DNA of 6,672 nucleotides, from the NCBI GenBank assembly GCA_964360995.1, contig CAYHYZ010000033.1, positions 1-6,672 on the forward strand, given 5' to 3'. A model generated the notes under the pieces. It had not been told where the DNA came from. It did no database searches and saw only the letters and a list, made by a program, of their open reading frames with translations. The translations under genes were made by a program, and so were the position numbers. Shown piece after piece: positions 4,929-6,672 of the stretch. Source of the stretch: CAYHBS01 sp964360995. Its GTDB lineage: Bacteria; Patescibacteriota; Minisyncoccia; Ryanbacterales; HO2-45-13. The stretch's first letter is position 1; every line of letters begins with the position of its first letter.

Positions 4929-6224
4929 TTAATGTTTTTTGCTTTTTGTCTTCTGCTCCCAGTGTGGCATGCCCTGTCCCGCAAATGCCGCGCGCGACGC
5001 AAGACCAGTGCCATCGGTGGGAAGAGATATAGGAGATATCTTTCTCAGCGTCTCCGTTATCCCAGGCATCACACTCAGCGCATAATTGATATCTTCCTTT
5101 GTGGTATGCCTTCCGAGTGTAAACCTCAGAGATGCATGTGCATATTCATATGGGCGACCAAGAGCCAGAATCACGTGTGAAGGGTCAAGTGTCACTGAAT
5201 CACATGCCGATCCCGTAGATGCCTCGATACCTTTGTGATCGAGGTACAAGAGATATGCTTCACCTTCGATATCAAGAATGGAAATATTCACGTTGTTCGG
5301 AATGCGCCGTGTGCCGTGTCCCGAGGAAAGATCCGGTCCATTGAGCACTATTTTTGGAATGATTTTGAATAGTTGCTCAATAAAATAATCTCTCAGTTCC
5401 GTAAGCCGCTTTCCTTCTTCCTCGCGCATTGATTGTGCAATCCTCAATGCCTCTGCAAATCCCACTGCTCCCGCAACATTTTCCGTACCACTTCGGAGGC
5501 GATTTTCCTGACCTCCTCCATGCCACAGTGGAGTGAGTAACACGCCTTTTCGCACGTAGAGCGCTCCGATACCCTTTGGGCCATAAATTTTACTTCCATT
5601 CATTGTCATGAGATCTACGCCAAGTTCGCGCACGTTCAGTGACAAATACCCCGCCGCCTGACATGCATCGGTATGAAAATATATTGGACGCGTCTCTCCT
5701 GCTGTTTTTCTACGTTCTCGCTCTGTCTTTACTATGCGCGCAATATCTTCCATTGGTGCAATCGTCCCAATTTCGTTATTTGCGTACATAATGGAAACAA
5801 GCGTCGTCTCCGGCGTAATCGCAGTTTTCAATTCGTCGATGTGTACAAAGCCATTGATATCAACTCCTACATACGTCACGTACACACCTTCTTTTTCGAG
5901 CTGCCGAGCATTGCTGAGAATCGCATGATGTTCGGTTGTTGCGGTGACGAGTGCCCCTCCGTGTTTTCGTAGTACGCCAAAGAGCGCGAGTGCGTTCGCC
6001 TCTGTTCCACTTCCGGTAAATACAATTTCATCTGCTTTTGCTCCAAGCACCTCTGCTACTTTTGCGCGCGCATCTGCGAGCGCGGATTTTGCAACACGTC
6101 CCGATGAATAAATTGCAGACGGATTTCCAAATGACTCCGTAAGATACGGCATCATCGCAGAAAGTACACGCTCATCGATTGGCGTGGTTGCTGCGTGATC
6201 TAAAAATATGTACCTCGCTTTCAT
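4929..6224 (-). CDS. iscS: Cysteine desulfurase, IscS/NifS family
   Basis: A 431-residue PLP enzyme that converts cysteine to alanine and hands the sulfur, as a persulfide, to the scaffold IscU. Visible parts: N-terminal YIFLDHAATTP (5-15); the TTEHHAI segment (96-102) with the histidine that stacks on PLP; HTDACQAAG (184-192) with D186 and Q189; the PLP lysine K212 in NGSKIYGPKG (209-218); RSGTENV (244-250); and the active cysteine C341 in STGSACDS (336-343). In E. coli IscS the residue before the PLP lysine is histidine; here it is serine 211. Serine there also fits my memory of some patescibacterial homologues. The C-terminus runs beyond the catalytic fold and ends in a basic segment (KTKSKKH); in IscS this end contacts IscU. 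The start overlaps the regulator stop as ATGA, so the two genes are translationally coupled. The length is somewhat above the usual 400. Confidence 0.96.
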   Translation of the reverse strand: MKARYIFLDHAATTPIDERVLSAMMPYLTESFGNPSAIYSSGRVAKSALADARAKVAEVLGAKADEIVFTGSGTEANALALFGVLRKHGGALVTATTEHHAILSNARQLEKEGVYVTYVGVDINGFVHIDELKTAITPETTLVSIMYANNEIGTIAPMEDIARIVKTERERRKTAGETRPIYFHTDACQAAGYLSLNVRELGVDLMTMNGSKIYGPKGIGALYVRKGVLLTPLWHGGGQENRLRSGTENVAGAVGFAEALRIAQSMREEEGKRLTELRDYFIEQLFKIIPKIVLNGPDLSSGHGTRRIPNNVNISILDIEGEAYLLYLDHKGIEASTGSACDSVTLDPSHVILALGRPYEYAHASLRFTLGRHTTKEDINYALSVMPGITETLRKISPISLPTDGTGLASRAAFAGQGMPHWEQKTKSKKH

Positions 6225-6493
6225 GGTTTGATTGGTGCGCTAAACACTCCACATCCCACACAAGGATGCGCAGTGTTGTAGGTATAGACAACCTGGCGTC
6301 CGCTCTGCGCGCGGGCAATCACTCCTTTTGAAAGTAAAATATGGAGATGATGCGACACCGTCGGTTGCGTAAGTTCCATCTGGTTGGTAATTTCCGTCAC
6401 CGTCTTTGGCGACTGCTGTAATAAACGCAAAATGCGGAGTCGAGATGAGTCCGCAAGTGCTTTAAAACAGTGTGTGCACGACGTTCCAGCCAT
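6221..6493 (-). CDS. ArsR/SmtB-type repressor with two CxxC pairs, candidate Fe-S or metal sensor
   Basis: A 90-residue winged-helix regulator. The start (FKALADSSRLRILRLL, 10-25) and the recognition helix (TQPTVSHHLHILLSKGVI, 42-59) followed by the wing (RAQSGRQVVYTY, 61-72) are typical of the ArsR family, whose members are dimers released from DNA by a ligand. The usual ELCVCDL metal site in helix 3 is absent (TVTEITNQM instead). Two cysteine pairs lie at the two ends: C6-T-H-C9 and C78-V-G-C81. In a folded dimer these could form one four-cysteine site per subunit, or a shared one. The gene leads the Fe-S operon and overlaps iscS as ATGA. A palindrome overlaps its -10 box, so autorepression is likely. 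Fe-S sensing is inference; zinc or redox sensing is equally possible. The ATG at 6493 is only a few bases from the predicted transcription start. Confidence 0.93.
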   Translation of the reverse strand: MAGTSCTHCFKALADSSRLRILRLLQQSPKTVTEITNQMELTQPTVSHHLHILLSKGVIARAQSGRQVVYTYNTAHPCVGCGVFSAPIKP

Positions 6494-6498
6494 AATAT

Positions 6499-6514
6499 AT
6501 AGATGAGTATCTAT
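6499..6514. promoter_or_regulatory. Palindromic operator candidate of the ArsR-type regulator
   Basis: ATAGATGAGTATCTAT is a perfect 6-4-6 inverted repeat. Two further symmetric pairs at 6495-6496 and 6517-6518 extend it to 24 bp. An AT-rich interrupted palindrome of this size is usual for ArsR-family sites. It covers the predicted -10 box and start point of the regulator promoter, so a bound dimer would block it. It also lies between two diverging genes and could act on both. Confidence 0.65.
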
Positions 6515-6534
6515 GAATGGAAAAGGAAAGTCAA
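6506..6534 (-). promoter_or_regulatory. Promoter of the Fe-S operon, near-leaderless
   Basis: On the minus strand TTGACT (6534-6529, 5 of 6 to TTGACA), a 17-bp spacer and GATACT (6511-6506, 4 of 6 to TATAAT). The expected start lies about five bases before the regulator ATG, which leaves no room for a ribosome binding site. The -10 box sits inside the palindrome at 6499-6514. Confidence 0.65.
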
Positions 6535-6594
6535 CTTATGGACTTATACGACGGAGAATGTTCTACTGTATGGAGAAATAGTGAGGAGGGCACA

Positions 6595-6672
6595 ATGATT
6601 ATTCCCCATCCACGTGACATACAAGCAGAAGAGAATGAACTCTGCACTGTCGAAAGTGAGGCTCAACGTTTC
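6595..6672 (+). CDS. Start of a divergent gene, product unknown (cut by window end)
   Basis: A frame open to the right edge. The best start is ATG 6595, with a strong Shine-Dalgarno sequence GAGGAGGG (6583-6590) just before it. An in-frame ATG at 6538, with AAAGGAAAG upstream, is the alternative and would add 19 residues. The 26 visible residues from 6595 (MIIPHPRDIQAEENELC and on) are acidic and show no motif I know. The gene diverges from the Fe-S regulator and shares its intergenic region, so it may be controlled by the same operator. I found no convincing + strand promoter. Confidence 0.45.
   Translation, partial: MIIPHPRDIQAEENELCTVESEAQRF

Noticed and set aside
6491..6496. CATAAT as -10 box of a + strand promoter for the right-edge gene
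   Set aside because: No acceptable -35 sequence at 16-18 bp upstream.

Overview
The window looks like a piece of a small, streamlined bacterial genome, most probably a member of the Patescibacteria (Candidate Phyla Radiation). This is an inference from the style of the region. It carries a minimal Fe-S assembly operon with no hscA/hscB, very tight gene spacing, start codons without Shine-Dalgarno sequences, apparently leaderless promoters, and a NifU split into separate pieces. TGA is used as a stop (end of the regulator gene), so the code is not the TGA-sense code of Gracilibacteria/SR1.

Layout. Positions 1-337 (+ strand) hold no convincing protein gene. They hold a promoter, a well-structured RNA of about 220 nt that I do not recognise (a three-way junction behind a 5' hairpin) and a perfect 16-bp terminator hairpin. 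A 183-residue protein of unknown function follows at 338-889 with its own Shine-Dalgarno sequence. A bidirectional terminator at 908-942 separates it from the convergent gene.

The rest, 946-6493, is on the minus strand. In transcription order it reads: ArsR-type regulator with two CxxC pairs (6493-6221), cysteine desulfurase IscS/NifS (6224-4929), NifU-like protein made of an IscU scaffold plus a cysteine-less BFD-like domain (4851-4192), single-cluster ferredoxin with a [3Fe-4S]-type motif (4199-3966), Nfu-type CxxC scaffold (3963-3718), and then the disaggregase ClpB (3624-946) from its own promoter. The start of another + strand gene lies at the right edge (from 6595 or 6538), diverging from the regulator.

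How it works together. IscS takes sulfur from cysteine, IscU builds the cluster, the ferredoxin can supply electrons, and the Nfu domain can store or pass on clusters. The regulator at the head of the operon carries four cysteines, and a palindrome overlaps its own -10 box. The simplest reading is an autoregulated Fe-S or metal sensor standing where IscR or SufR stands in other bacteria. The most interesting items are the unassigned structured RNA, this candidate Fe-S-sensing ArsR protein, the NifU whose second cluster domain has lost all its ligands, and a ClpB with an LGF tripeptide where ClpP-partner unfoldases carry their docking loop.
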